Shown here piece after piece: positions 8,414-16,310 of a DNA stretch of 43,244 nucleotides. A program made the position numbers and the translations under genes. Positions within the stretch are counted from its first letter, which is position 1; each line of letters begins with the position of its first letter. The stretch covers positions 1 to 43,244 of the forward strand of contig NZ_SMDQ01000049.1 in the NCBI RefSeq assembly GCF_012911975.1, written 5' to 3'. Source of the DNA: Nodosilinea sp. P-1105. Its GTDB lineage: Bacteria > Cyanobacteriota > Cyanobacteriia > Phormidesmidales > Phormidesmidaceae. Below the pieces are notes generated by a model, which had not been told where the DNA came from, searched no databases, and saw only the letters and a program-made list of their open reading frames with translations.

Positions 8414-8709
8414 TACATGTTTTCCTCATACACATTGCAATCGAGCCCATGGCCATCTGGCCAGGCTCAAACCTAGTAACCCCTGCCGCAAACGGCTCTG
8501 ATCGGGGAACTACGGACACATTCAAGGTGCCCACCTTAGACCTTCAAAGCCACGTTTTGCGATTCCGGAGGCTTTACCTTAGGTTCATGGTTGTTGGAAT
8601 GTTGGAGAGGATCGGTAGGATTAGCCAAGATTCCTCGGTTTTTAACCCCACCGAAAATAAAATTAATTTGGCGGCCCCTTGCCAGAATTCAGGCAGCTTT
8701 ACCGGCGTT

Positions 8710-9564
8710 CTAGGCAAAGACCACGGTGCGGTTGCCGTAGACCAGAGTGCGGTTTTGCAGGTGCAGGCGTACGGCTCGGGCCAGCACGATCCGCTCCATA
8801 TCTTTGCCTTTGCGAATCAGTTCTTTGACATCGTCCCGGTGGCTGATGCGCACCACGTCTTGCTCAATGATTGGCCCTTCGTCCAGGTCGGAGGTGACAT
8901 AGTGGGCGGTGGCACCAATAATTTTCACCCCTCGCTGATAGGCCCGGTGGTAGGGATTGGCCCCCATAAAGGCGGGCAAAAAGGAGTGGTGGATGTTGAT
9001 CACCTGATCAAACTGGGTCAAGAACTCGGGGCTGAGCACCTGCATGTATTTAGCCAGCACCACCAGGTCGATGGCATGCTCCTGTAGCAGGGCTAGCTGC
9101 TGGGCCTCTTGTTGCGCCTTGGTGTCTTTGGTAATGGGGATATGGTGGAAGGCGATGCCAAATTGCTCGGCAATGGGCTGCAGGTGGGGATGGTTGCTAA
9201 TAATCAGGGGGATTTTTGCCTTGAATTCCCCGGCTTTGTGTCGCCAAAGCAGGTCTAGTAGGCAGTGGTCTTGGTGGCTGACCCAGATGCACAGCCGGGG
9301 TCTGTCATCGGAAAAGTGGAGCTGCCAGGTGGCCCCCAGGGGTTGGGCGATCGCATTAAAGGCAGGTCCAATAATTTCCCGGGGTAAGTTAAACCCGTCT
9401 AGCTCCCACTCTAGGCGCGACAAAAACAACCCCGCCTCTGGATCTCGATGTTGATCGGCATGGAGAATATTGCCGCCGTTGGCGTAGATAAAGTTGGCGA
9501 TTTTCGCTACCAACCCTTTTTGGTCGGGGCAAGAAAACAACAAAATAGCCGTGGCAGACCCCAT
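8710..9564 (-). CDS. purU: formyltetrahydrofolate deformylase
   Basis: 284 aa, the normal family length. An N-terminal ACT domain (C-P-D-Q-K-G-L-V-A-K-I-A, residues 10-21; N-G-G-N-I-L-H-A-D-Q-H) precedes a formyltransferase-fold catalytic domain. The latter has I-N-I-H-H-S-F-L-P-A-F and S-D-L-D-E-G-P-I-I-E-Q, supplying the catalytic His and Asp. PurU hydrolyses 10-formyl-THF to formate and THF, balancing one-carbon pools and feeding formate to PurT. It stands alone, flanked by gene-free stretches. 8414-8709 upstream of the neighbouring gene holds no recognised element. Confidence 0.95.
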   Translation of the reverse strand: MGSATAILLFSCPDQKGLVAKIANFIYANGGNILHADQHRDPEAGLFLSRLEWELDGFNLPREIIGPAFNAIAQPLGATWQLHFSDDRPRLCIWVSHQDHCLLDLLWRHKAGEFKAKIPLIISNHPHLQPIAEQFGIAFHHIPITKDTKAQQEAQQLALLQEHAIDLVVLAKYMQVLSPEFLTQFDQVINIHHSFLPAFMGANPYHRAYQRGVKIIGATAHYVTSDLDEGPIIEQDVVRISHRDDVKELIRKGKDMERIVLARAVRLHLQNRTLVYGNRTVVFA

Positions 9565-9867
9565 GGTGGTTCCTGATGAAAACAGCGTGCTGGCCTAGCC
9601 TATCACCCTTACCTGCTGGGAGGCGGCTCTGTATTTCTTGGCAGGGCGGACACAGGGGTCCGAATTCAAAATTCAAAATTCAAAACCCCACCACCACCAC
9701 ACCACCCCTACCCTGCGGGAAGCTCCGCGTCTACACCCCATCACCCCATTACCATTTCCTCCCAGGGCGGACACACAGGTCCGCCCCTACGCATCCCCCC
9801 ATCCCCCCATCCCCCCATCACCCCTACCCTGCGGGAAGCCGCTCCGCGTCTACACCCCATCACCCCA
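9565..9867. repeat. repeat-filled intergenic region
   Basis: This 303-bp gap holds only repeats. A half palindrome GGGCGGAC-ACAGGG-GTCCG is at 9644-9662. Three ATTCAAA heptamers are at 9664-9684. A complete palindrome GGGCGGAC-N6-GTCCGCCC is at 9765-9786. C-rich ATCCCCCC units span about 9793-9818. Two direct copies of a roughly 45-bp C-rich block beginning CCCCTACCCTGCGGGAAG are at 9705-9749 and 9821-9868. The second copy runs into the stop codon of the DUF4340 gene. Confidence 0.85.
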
Positions 9868-10482
9868 TCACTCCCCCTCTCCCTCACCTTCCCCATCTCC
9901 CTCAACCTCCCCTTCCACCGGCATTAACCACTCCTCTAGGGGGCGATTAATCCCATTGGCTACATCCCGCGAGACCACCAGTACCTCATGTTCGCTGTCG
10001 TCTGCGGGGGGCCAGGGGTCGGGATTGATGACCGCATAGTTGGCGTTGCCGCTAAAGTCGGGGCCACCCAGGATCAGTTCATGGTCGGTGCCGTCTTCCA
10101 GGGTCACTGTCACAATGCCTGTGGGGGCGTTAAACCCAAAGTCGTTAAATTGGTCGGCGGCCATGGATACCCGTTGTAGGGGCGAGTCGGTATTCAGACG
10201 GCTGAGCAAAAAGGCCACTGCCCCTGGTTCTGCCAGGGCGGTGTCAGGCTCGATCATCTGCCAATCACCGTCGTCATTGCGGTTAAACACCAGGGTTTCG
10301 TTACCCCGCTCGACGGTTAGGGTCGTCACATCGGTTTCCGCAAAGCCTAGGATCGGTGAGGCCGCATCTCCGGCCCGCTGCATTTCTGGGGTCCGCGCCC
10401 GCTGGGTTTCTGCAATCAGCACTCCCGCCCCCAGCAAAAACGCTACCCCCACGAGGATTAATGTATTGCGCTGCAGTTTCAT
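9868..10482 (-). CDS. DUF4340 domain membrane-anchored protein
   Basis: 204 aa. An N-terminal hydrophobic segment (residues 8-26) is a signal anchor. A DUF4340-type domain follows: V-T-T-L-T-V-E-R-G-N-E-T-L-V-F-N-R ... W-Q-M-I-E-P ... A-V-A-F-L-L-S-R-L, then L-I-L-G-G-P-D-F-S-G-N-A-N-Y-A. In other bacteria DUF4340 proteins often accompany gliding/ABC (GldG-like) systems, but no such partner is adjacent here. The last 16 or so residues are an acidic Glu/Gly tail encoded by the C-rich tandem repeat that continues from the intergenic region, so the C-terminus looks repeat-derived. Confidence 0.78.
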   Translation of the reverse strand: MKLQRNTLILVGVAFLLGAGVLIAETQRARTPEMQRAGDAASPILGFAETDVTTLTVERGNETLVFNRNDDGDWQMIEPDTALAEPGAVAFLLSRLNTDSPLQRVSMAADQFNDFGFNAPTGIVTVTLEDGTDHELILGGPDFSGNANYAVINPDPWPPADDSEHEVLVVSRDVANGINRPLEEWLMPVEGEVEGDGEGEGEGE

Positions 10483-10569
10483 ACGGTCTCCGTTGCCTGA
10501 CTATCACCTATGGTTGCACCCCTAATGGTGCAGTAGTTAGTTCCCCTGTGCCAGTGATTGTTCGCTACA

Positions 10570-12351
10570 CTACCGGCCAACCAGCCAGTTGAATGCGGCC
10601 CCTAGCCGTCCTCCAGACTGACCCACTAGCGTGCCTAAGCCCTGACGACCTACGGCATTCGTACCATAAAGATCGATATACACCGCCGTATTCGGTAAAC
10701 GATACCGACTGCCCAAGGCCCACACAAGTTGCCCATCGCCAAAGACGGGGGTGACCTCGCCCAGCAACTGCCAGTCCTGGGTCAGGTGGTAGTTGAGGCC
10801 TACCCCTAACCCCGTCGTTAGGGTATTACCAAAGGCCGCCAAACGCGGGTTAACCCATAGGGCTGTCTGGGCATTGACTGAGTAGGTTAGGGGCACATCC
10901 AGATTCCAGACGCCGGTGGAACCCGCCTGATCAATGTCGCGGCCGGCCAATAGGCGCACCCCTAAGGAAACCGGGTCGCCTTGGCGTTGATCGAACAGTT
11001 GGAGTTTGGCCCCGGCCATGTACCGTACTGCCGTACCGGCGGTATCAGCCGCGCTGACGCTATCATCTGAGCCAAAGTCTTCTAGCATGGCTTCTAGTTG
11101 CAACGCGTGATCCGGGCTGTAGGCTAGGCCAATGCTGTAATTGCTGTTGGTCCCTCCGCCAACGGTGAGCGCCACTTGACCGGGTTCTAGGGTGTGAGCC
11201 GTCGTGAGAGTAAACCCATTGAGCCCCTGCTGGCGATCGCGATCAGACAAAGACGTTAGCATCGGGTCTCTGTAACTCGACCGATAACCTGAGCCAAGAT
11301 CCGGCGTGTAGTGGAGTTGTAAGCCTAGTCGCGGTTGGTTACCCCCGGGAATAGAGGCGAGAATGCGGGTGGCGGGCGTCACCCCAAGGCCATTGGTGGC
11401 ATAGAGATTCACGCCCACCTTGGGGGTGATGGTATAGCGGCTGCCCAGGGTCCAAAGTAGCTGGCGACCAATCGACTGATCTGTTTGGATAGCGTTACCA
11501 CCGGGGCCGATGGGCCAATGGAGCGTTCCGTAGGACAGCCAGCGCTCGGAGGCTTGCCAACTGGCCCCAGCCCCCAAAGAAAACAGGGTGTCGTAAAAGG
11601 CCAATCCATTGATGCTGCTGGGGAAAAAGGAAACACTGGGGGTGAGGTGAAATTGGAGCCCTGGGGAGATCGTATAGGTGGTGGGTAGATGTAGCGAACC
11701 CATCAGATGTCTACCCCCTTGATCGTCACTATCGAACAGTGGGGATAAAAATGATAGCCATTCAGCCGAGCCCTGGATGGCCAAGGCCAGCCGCTCTGTC
11801 TTGACGATACGGTATTTTACGCTAGGGGCTAGGGACAACAGGGTAATATTTGGCGAGTCCCCGTTAATGGGTTGGGTGGGCGGATCATCATAGTTTTGAT
11901 AGGTCAACGCCAGCTGCAGGCGATCGCTAATGCCCCATTCCACATCACCGTAGAATACCTGGTTGCCTGTTCCCGGCTGCGTATCGAATAGGGTGGAGTG
12001 TACGCCAACCGTTAGCTGTAGAGCTTCCCCCGGCAGTTGATTAGCCGTTTCGAGATTAAAGAGCCGTCCAGCCGGTTGCTCTAGGGGGGAAAAGACAGTC
12101 CCTGGGCTAAACTGGCTGCCCTCGTTTACCCCCAGAAATAGCCCAGTTGGATCACTCAGATGGTTTTGCCAGTCCCGGGTTAAGGGCAAAGCTATGGTGT
12201 CTAAAACAGCCGGGGGGAGAGGGGTCTCAGCCCAGGTAAAACAGCCACTCCTCGATAGGGTTGAGGGAACGTGGGGCCGAGCAACACTGGCACCACCCTG
12301 AGCAATCGCCAAAGTGGCAAGGACAATCGACGTGGCCTGAATTTTGACCAT
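10570..12351 (-). CDS. exported beta-barrel-like protein, function unknown
   Basis: 593 aa. The N-terminus (residues 1-24) is a signal peptide. The rest lacks TM helices and shows alternating aromatic/polar strands typical of outer-membrane barrels. An internal duplication is visible: W-T-L-G-S-R-Y-T ... N-L-Y-A-T-N-G-L-G (around 315-345) and W-A-L-G-S-R-Y-R ... D-L-Y-G-T-N-A-V-G near the C-terminus. A cyanobacterial outer-membrane or surface protein of unknown role is the best reading. It ends in W-L-V-G-R rather than a classic terminal Phe, so barrel assembly is inference. It follows the DUF4340 gene's strand with an 87-bp gap. Confidence 0.7.
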   Translation of the reverse strand: MVKIQATSIVLATLAIAQGGASVARPHVPSTLSRSGCFTWAETPLPPAVLDTIALPLTRDWQNHLSDPTGLFLGVNEGSQFSPGTVFSPLEQPAGRLFNLETANQLPGEALQLTVGVHSTLFDTQPGTGNQVFYGDVEWGISDRLQLALTYQNYDDPPTQPINGDSPNITLLSLAPSVKYRIVKTERLALAIQGSAEWLSFLSPLFDSDDQGGRHLMGSLHLPTTYTISPGLQFHLTPSVSFFPSSINGLAFYDTLFSLGAGASWQASERWLSYGTLHWPIGPGGNAIQTDQSIGRQLLWTLGSRYTITPKVGVNLYATNGLGVTPATRILASIPGGNQPRLGLQLHYTPDLGSGYRSSYRDPMLTSLSDRDRQQGLNGFTLTTAHTLEPGQVALTVGGGTNSNYSIGLAYSPDHALQLEAMLEDFGSDDSVSAADTAGTAVRYMAGAKLQLFDQRQGDPVSLGVRLLAGRDIDQAGSTGVWNLDVPLTYSVNAQTALWVNPRLAAFGNTLTTGLGVGLNYHLTQDWQLLGEVTPVFGDGQLVWALGSRYRLPNTAVYIDLYGTNAVGRQGLGTLVGQSGGRLGAAFNWLVGR

Positions 12352-12438
12352 CGCTATTCCAATTCCTAGGGGCAGTTCTGACCAGTATCAGCTCAGATCG
12401 CCAAAGCGCCTGGGTCAAGTTTTCAGTATGGTACTTGA

Positions 12439-12476
12439 TCTGACCTCCCATGAGGTGATCACTAGCTTAGTGATTT
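12439..12476. repeat. 38-bp repeat copy A, double hairpin
   Basis: This matches copy B at 14324-14361 in 35 of 38 positions. It contains two inverted repeats: ACCTC/GAGGT, then ATCACTA (12458-12464) and TAGTGAT (12468-12474). It lies immediately 3' of the RMD1 stop codon on the minus strand. Confidence 0.7.
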
Positions 12477-13337
12477 CTATCGGGTCCAGAGTTCGTAAAT
12501 GACCAGCACAATCTCAATCACAATCAAAATCGTAATGTACCACTCTACCCGATGGCTGCTGTTGCGCTGCAAGAGATTTAGAGAGGTCTCTACCGTCCTG
12601 GAAATCAGCCCTAGCTTTTGCTCTAAAATGACCAACCGTTCCCTCAGCTCATATTCATTTTCAAGTCGCAGATACAGGCGATCCAGCGCAGGATCATCCC
12701 AAACCGGATCTGGCTTTTCACCCACCTCAACTATGCCAAACATCTTTTGCTGAATTAGCAAGGTACCGCCAATGTAGCTGAGCAGGTCTTCCTCTTTTAG
12801 CGATCGCATCGTCTTACCTGGAATGCCAATGGTAAATGGTTTAATCGATTGAAAGATGTCGGCAATTTCGACCTCGTAATAGTTCAACACCACACTCTTG
12901 CCCAGCGCTTCGGCCACGATTTGCAATCGCTCAGCGCTGTAATCTTGCAGCCAGACCACATTACCCTCTAAACGCTCTTTGGTCTGGGGTCGAAAGGCAA
13001 TGGGCAGTTCTTCTGAAATGGTTGACTCGATGGGCTCAATAATGTGAGGTTGCAGCATCTCTAGCAGGGCATTTTCCTCATCGGCACTGAGATCAAACGT
13101 GACAATGACGCCGTAGCGCAGTAGGACGGCACAGCCTGTGGCACCGGCTCGAATAATCAGTGGATTTGTCGCCAGTGGCTCGGTTCGCTCCAAGGTTTTC
13201 AGCGACAGACGCTCACCGACAATTCTGGCGCGAGCCAGGATAGTTTCCTTGCTAGCCCAGTTGAGGTGATTGGTCGGCATCAGGGTTTGGGGGTCGGAGG
13301 GTTGGGTCAAACTATTGTCGGCAGAAGTCATAAACAT
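12477..13337 (-). CDS. RMD1/DUF155 family membrane protein
   Basis: 286 aa. DUF155 marks: R-A-G-A-T-G-C-A-V-L-L-R-Y-G-V-I-V-T-F, then E-E-L-P-I-A-F, V-V-W-L-Q-D-Y and A-E-A-L-G-K-S-V-V-L-N-Y-Y-E. The C-terminal part is a helical E-N-E-Y-E-L-R-E-R-L...L-E-Q-K-L-G-L-I coiled coil ending in a single TM helix (about 265-283) with a short basic tail. Yeast Rmd1/Rmd8 are the namesakes, linked to meiotic division and mitochondrial translation; the bacterial role is unknown. Start at 13337 (M-F-M); Met3 is possible. It is followed upstream by another membrane-protein gene on the same strand 125 bp away. Confidence 0.85.
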   Translation of the reverse strand: MFMTSADNSLTQPSDPQTLMPTNHLNWASKETILARARIVGERLSLKTLERTEPLATNPLIIRAGATGCAVLLRYGVIVTFDLSADEENALLEMLQPHIIEPIESTISEELPIAFRPQTKERLEGNVVWLQDYSAERLQIVAEALGKSVVLNYYEVEIADIFQSIKPFTIGIPGKTMRSLKEEDLLSYIGGTLLIQQKMFGIVEVGEKPDPVWDDPALDRLYLRLENEYELRERLVILEQKLGLISRTVETSLNLLQRNSSHRVEWYITILIVIEIVLVIYELWTR

Positions 13338-13462
13338 GCTGGGTTTTGAAGGAATTAATTTGATTGAGTGGCTACAGCGATGACCAGAACGTGGTTAGAG
13401 CGGACGGCTAATCACTGACCTGTGCCGGGTCGGTGTCTCCGCGTCTGTTGCCATGCCCAGAA

Positions 13463-14221
13463 TCAGTCTGGCAACGCACTCGTGAGCGGTTGGTGGGTCG
13501 TGAGTTCCAGCGACGCACTCTGTAACCGTTGACTCATCCGCATCTGCTGATACAGGGGACGCCAGTGCCAGAGCACATTGGCCAAAGCTTCCCACAGGGT
13601 AAGCCAGCCAAACACGGTCACGCCCTGACTCAGCAACAACAAACCAATACCGACGTCAGTAGTGGCCTGACGAGCATCTAAAAAAACTGACAGCCCTAGC
13701 GATCCGGCCCCCAATAACCCGAGTAAAACGGCATCGCTGATCAGTTTTTGTAAATCTTCACGGCGCACCTCTTCTAGATAGGAAAAGTAGCGCTGAATCG
13801 CCGTTTGCATGATCTCAGCAGAACCCCGAGAGATCCGCTGATCGTCAAAGTCGGTCATTAAGTTGATATGCAGCAACAGCGATTCGTCGCCCAGTTCGGA
13901 TAAACGGGCAAACAGGTAATCAATAAAATCTTTATTGAGATTGAGTACGGTAGCGTTTTGGTCATCGGTTTCGTCGCCAAAGTTTTTGGGGAATCCCTCA
14001 AAGGGCATGAGTAGCGCTGTCGGTGAGCTGAGCTGTAGGCGCACGACAACATGGCCATCGGGCGATCGCGTGTAGCTGTCAGCGAGCTGCTTTTCTTTCA
14101 CCGTTCGACGACGGGGCGGAAATAATCGAAAAACTCGTTTCACAGGGGCATCAACAGAGGAGGTGCATGCATAGCTTTGTTGAGTACCGTGGCAGAAGCA
14201 GGCACTGGAGGACGAGGCCAT
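13463..14221 (-). CDS. two-TM protein of unknown function
   Basis: 252 aa. The N-terminal third is soluble (V-V-V-R-L-Q-L ... F-I-D-Y-L-F-A-R-L). Two hydrophobic helices follow at about residues 160-178 (L-L-G-L-L-G-A-G-S-L) and 188-210 (G-I-G-L-L-L-L-S-Q-G-V-T-V-F-G-W-L), then a basic W-H-W-R-P-L-Y-Q-Q-M-R stretch. No family recognised. The start is uncertain because the first 40 residues are Ser/Cys-rich and atypical. It sits 125 bp upstream of the RMD1-family gene, and the pair is bracketed by the 38-bp repeat copies, suggesting they travel together. Confidence 0.65.
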   Translation of the reverse strand: MASSSSACFCHGTQQSYACTSSVDAPVKRVFRLFPPRRRTVKEKQLADSYTRSPDGHVVVRLQLSSPTALLMPFEGFPKNFGDETDDQNATVLNLNKDFIDYLFARLSELGDESLLLHINLMTDFDDQRISRGSAEIMQTAIQRYFSYLEEVRREDLQKLISDAVLLGLLGAGSLGLSVFLDARQATTDVGIGLLLLSQGVTVFGWLTLWEALANVLWHWRPLYQQMRMSQRLQSASLELTTHQPLTSALPD

Positions 14222-14323
14222 GATAACAAAATCAACACCTGGCAGGATCGCCAGACCGCAGCCGGGGCGAAGTGGGCCACGGCAATGGTTGAATAGGCGT
14301 TCGCCGGATAGTAAATTCCCTGC

Positions 14324-14361
14324 TCTGACCTCCCAGGAGGTGATTACGAGCTTAGTGATTT
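14324..14361. repeat. 38-bp repeat copy B
   Basis: 35/38 identical to 12439-12476, same orientation. It contains a perfect ACCTCC-CA-GGAGGT inverted repeat at 14329-14342. It overlaps the last codons and stop of the radical SAM gene at 14352. The two copies are 1,885 bp apart and bracket the RMD1 and two-TM genes. 14222-14323 holds nothing recognised. Confidence 0.7.
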
Positions 14362-14939
14362 TCCAACTGTCCTTGGTAACCGGTCACCAGGCGGCTGCCA
14401 TCTTTAAAAATGTGAACTTCCATCTGGTCACTGGCCCAGTTGATGCGATCGCCCATCGCCGGATTAAACACCCGCACTTGCTGGTTGCGGGATGAAACCG
14501 GTGAGGTGGGGTCATGGATCGCCAGGGATTCCACATAGGGACCATCCACCAAAATATCCAGCTGGTCCAACAAATCCTGGGCTCCCGGCGGTGCCGCCGG
14601 TGCTTGCAGTTCCCCCAGGGTAAATCCAGAAAACGACATCACATTCAGCCCCGCCGCCTTCACTCGCCGCGCCACCATCGCCAAGGCTGGAGCCTGCCAA
14701 AAGGGCTCCCCACCGGAAAATGTCACCCCTTCGTTCTCTGGATCGGCCAGAATTCGCTCCACCACATCATCCACGGACACGATCTGGTTAGGCTCGAAGG
14801 ACCAGGAGGCTTGGTTAAAGCAGCCGGGGCATTCCCGCAGGCAACCCTGGACCCAGAGCACCGCGCGGCTACCGGGGCCGTTGACCTGGGAGCGGTTAAC
14901 GTAGCCCATGATGTTGAGGTGATTGGGGGGAATGGACAT
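14352..14939 (-). CDS. NrdG-like radical SAM activating protein
   Basis: 195 aa. The radical SAM cluster motif is C-L-R-E-C-P-G-C (C-x3-C-x2-C, about residues 33-40), followed by F-S-G-G-E-P-F-W-Q. Its length and N-terminus (M-G-Y-V-N-R-S-Q-V-N-G-P-G-S-R-A-V-L-W-V-Q-G-C) match 4Fe-4S radical SAM activases of the anaerobic ribonucleotide reductase NrdG type. These generate a glycyl radical in a partner enzyme, but no glycyl-radical partner is in the window. It is the last gene of the minus-strand low-oxygen tetrapyrrole run. The frame is open to 15242, but that extension is repeat-coded His/Pro/Ser, so Met at 14939 was chosen. Confidence 0.83.
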   Translation of the reverse strand: MSIPPNHLNIMGYVNRSQVNGPGSRAVLWVQGCLRECPGCFNQASWSFEPNQIVSVDDVVERILADPENEGVTFSGGEPFWQAPALAMVARRVKAAGLNVMSFSGFTLGELQAPAAPPGAQDLLDQLDILVDGPYVESLAIHDPTSPVSSRNQQVRVFNPAMGDRINWASDQMEVHIFKDGSRLVTGYQGQLENH

Positions 14940-15045
14940 GGTGGGGTGGATGGGTGGATGAGTGGATGGGTGGATAGGTGGGTAGGTGGGTAGGTGGATG
15001 GGTGGATGGGTGGATGGGTGGATGGGTGGACCCTTGTGTCCGCCC
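14940..15045. repeat. G-rich octamer array plus half palindrome
   Basis: Units of TGGATGGG and TGGGTAGG repeat from 14940 to about 15027, directly against the start codon of the radical SAM gene. A copy of the GGAC-N6-GTCCGCCC palindrome, with its left arm eaten by the array, is at 15028-15045. It fills the gap to the flavin oxidoreductase gene. Confidence 0.75.
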
Positions 15046-15052
15046 TGAGGTC

Positions 15053-16153
15053 TTACCCGCCTACCAATTCCGCCATTACCTCCGCCACGGGCATAATCCG
15101 CTGGGCTTGGCCGACGCTGTTGCCAGCGAACACTAGGCCATTGTCCACATCGCCCCGGCAGGCGCGATCGAGGGCGCGGAGGATGCAGTAGGTTTCCCGG
15201 CTGTCGCGGAATTTGCAGACCTGGAGGCAGTTGGCGAAACATTGGTCTTTGGCACCTGGTGCTTCGCCAGCATTAACCCGGTCCACAAAGGGATTGCGGA
15301 GGGCGCGGCCCGGTAGACCAACGGGGCTGGGTACCAGCACGATGTCTTCGGGTTGGGCCTGGAGATGAAATTCTTTGTAGCGGCGATCGGCGTCACACTC
15401 GTCAGTGGGAATAAAGCGGGTGCCAATTTGTACCCCACTGGCACCGAGGCCCAAGGCTTGGAGTAACGTAGCGCGATCGCAGATTCCACCGGCCGCGATC
15501 ACTGGAATTGGGGTCTCGAAGCTCTCCGCCAGATAGCTCACCAGCTCCGGAATCACCGCCTCTGAACCGATGGCCGGGTTATCCAGATCCTCAGCCTTGG
15601 CCCCCAGGTGCCCCCCCGCTGTCTGGGGGTTTTCTACCACAAAGGCATCGGGCAGCCGACCAAAGCTGCGCTGCCACTTTTTGCAAATCACCTGGGCGGC
15701 CCGCGCACTAGAGATAATTGGCACCAGAGCCACTTCAGGTCGATGGGCGGTTAGCTCTGGCAGCGTTAGCGGCAGCCCAGCCCCTGAGAAAATTAGGTTG
15801 ACGCCATGGTCAACGGCGGTGGCGACGAGGGTCTCATAGTCCCGGGCGGCCACCATGATATTGACACCAATCACCCCGTTGGGGCTGAGGGTACGGGCTT
15901 GTTGCAGTTCGTCGATCAGCGCCAGACGGTTGGCGGCAAAAAACTGATCCTGACGCTTTTTCGGGCTTTTCTCCTCGATATCGAAATGGGGCGAATGCAT
16001 GCCCAAGCCAACTGCCGAGACCACGCCGATGCCGCCAGCGTTGGCCACCGCCGCCGCCAGGTTAGCGCCAGAGACCCGGATGCCCATGCCGCCTTGGACA
16101 ACGGGGTAGGGGACGGTGTGTTGGCCGATGGTCAGGGGGGAGAGGGGTTGCAT
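15053..16153 (-). CDS. nitronate monooxygenase-like NAD(P)H-dependent flavin oxidoreductase
   Basis: 366 aa TIM-barrel FMN enzyme. Family marks: P-V-V-Q-G-G-M-G (residues 18-25), A-A-A-V-A-N-A-G-G-I-G-V-V-S-A, G-V-N-I-M-V-A-A, then E-N-P-Q-T-A-G-G-H-L-G and G-A-S-G-V-Q-I-G-T-R-F (phosphate binding). The C-terminus carries several Cys (C-F-A-N-C-L-Q-V-C-K-F) and could hold a redox site or metal. The family oxidises nitronates, but many members are general flavin reductases and the true substrate is unknown. Position inside the low-oxygen porphyrin cluster hints at a redox partner role, which is inference. Confidence 0.85.
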   Translation of the reverse strand: MQPLSPLTIGQHTVPYPVVQGGMGIRVSGANLAAAVANAGGIGVVSAVGLGMHSPHFDIEEKSPKKRQDQFFAANRLALIDELQQARTLSPNGVIGVNIMVAARDYETLVATAVDHGVNLIFSGAGLPLTLPELTAHRPEVALVPIISSARAAQVICKKWQRSFGRLPDAFVVENPQTAGGHLGAKAEDLDNPAIGSEAVIPELVSYLAESFETPIPVIAAGGICDRATLLQALGLGASGVQIGTRFIPTDECDADRRYKEFHLQAQPEDIVLVPSPVGLPGRALRNPFVDRVNAGEAPGAKDQCFANCLQVCKFRDSRETYCILRALDRACRGDVDNGLVFAGNSVGQAQRIMPVAEVMAELVGG

Positions 16154-16310
16154 AGGGGTATTGGGTGTTGGGTATTAGGTATTGGGTAAGGGGGATGGGG
16201 GAGATGGGGAGGTGGGGAGGTGGGGAGGTGGGGAGGTGGGGAAGGTTTGGTTTAAGTAAGAATTCAAAATTCAAAATTCAAAATTCAAAATTTTGCCTTC
16301 TGCCTCTGCC
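16154..16310. repeat. tandem repeat stretch between flavin enzyme and bchE
   Basis: TTGGGTAT-like octamers (16160-16192) are followed by GGTGGGGA octamers (about 16200-16245) and four ATTCAAA heptamers (16262-16289). The first block abuts the start codon at 16153. Confidence 0.75.

Noticed and set aside
8365-9087. 240-aa plus-strand reading frame antisense to purU
   Set aside because: It overlaps the well-supported purU gene on the other strand and has no recognisable motif; open frames like this are common in GC-rich DNA.
14940-15027. Tandem array as a CRISPR candidate
   Set aside because: Units are 7-8 bp with no spacers between them and no cas genes nearby; it is a simple tandem repeat.
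14940-15242. 101-residue N-terminal extension of the radical SAM protein
   Set aside because: Encoded by tandem octamers and antisense to the flavin enzyme's end; the NrdG-like start is at 14939.
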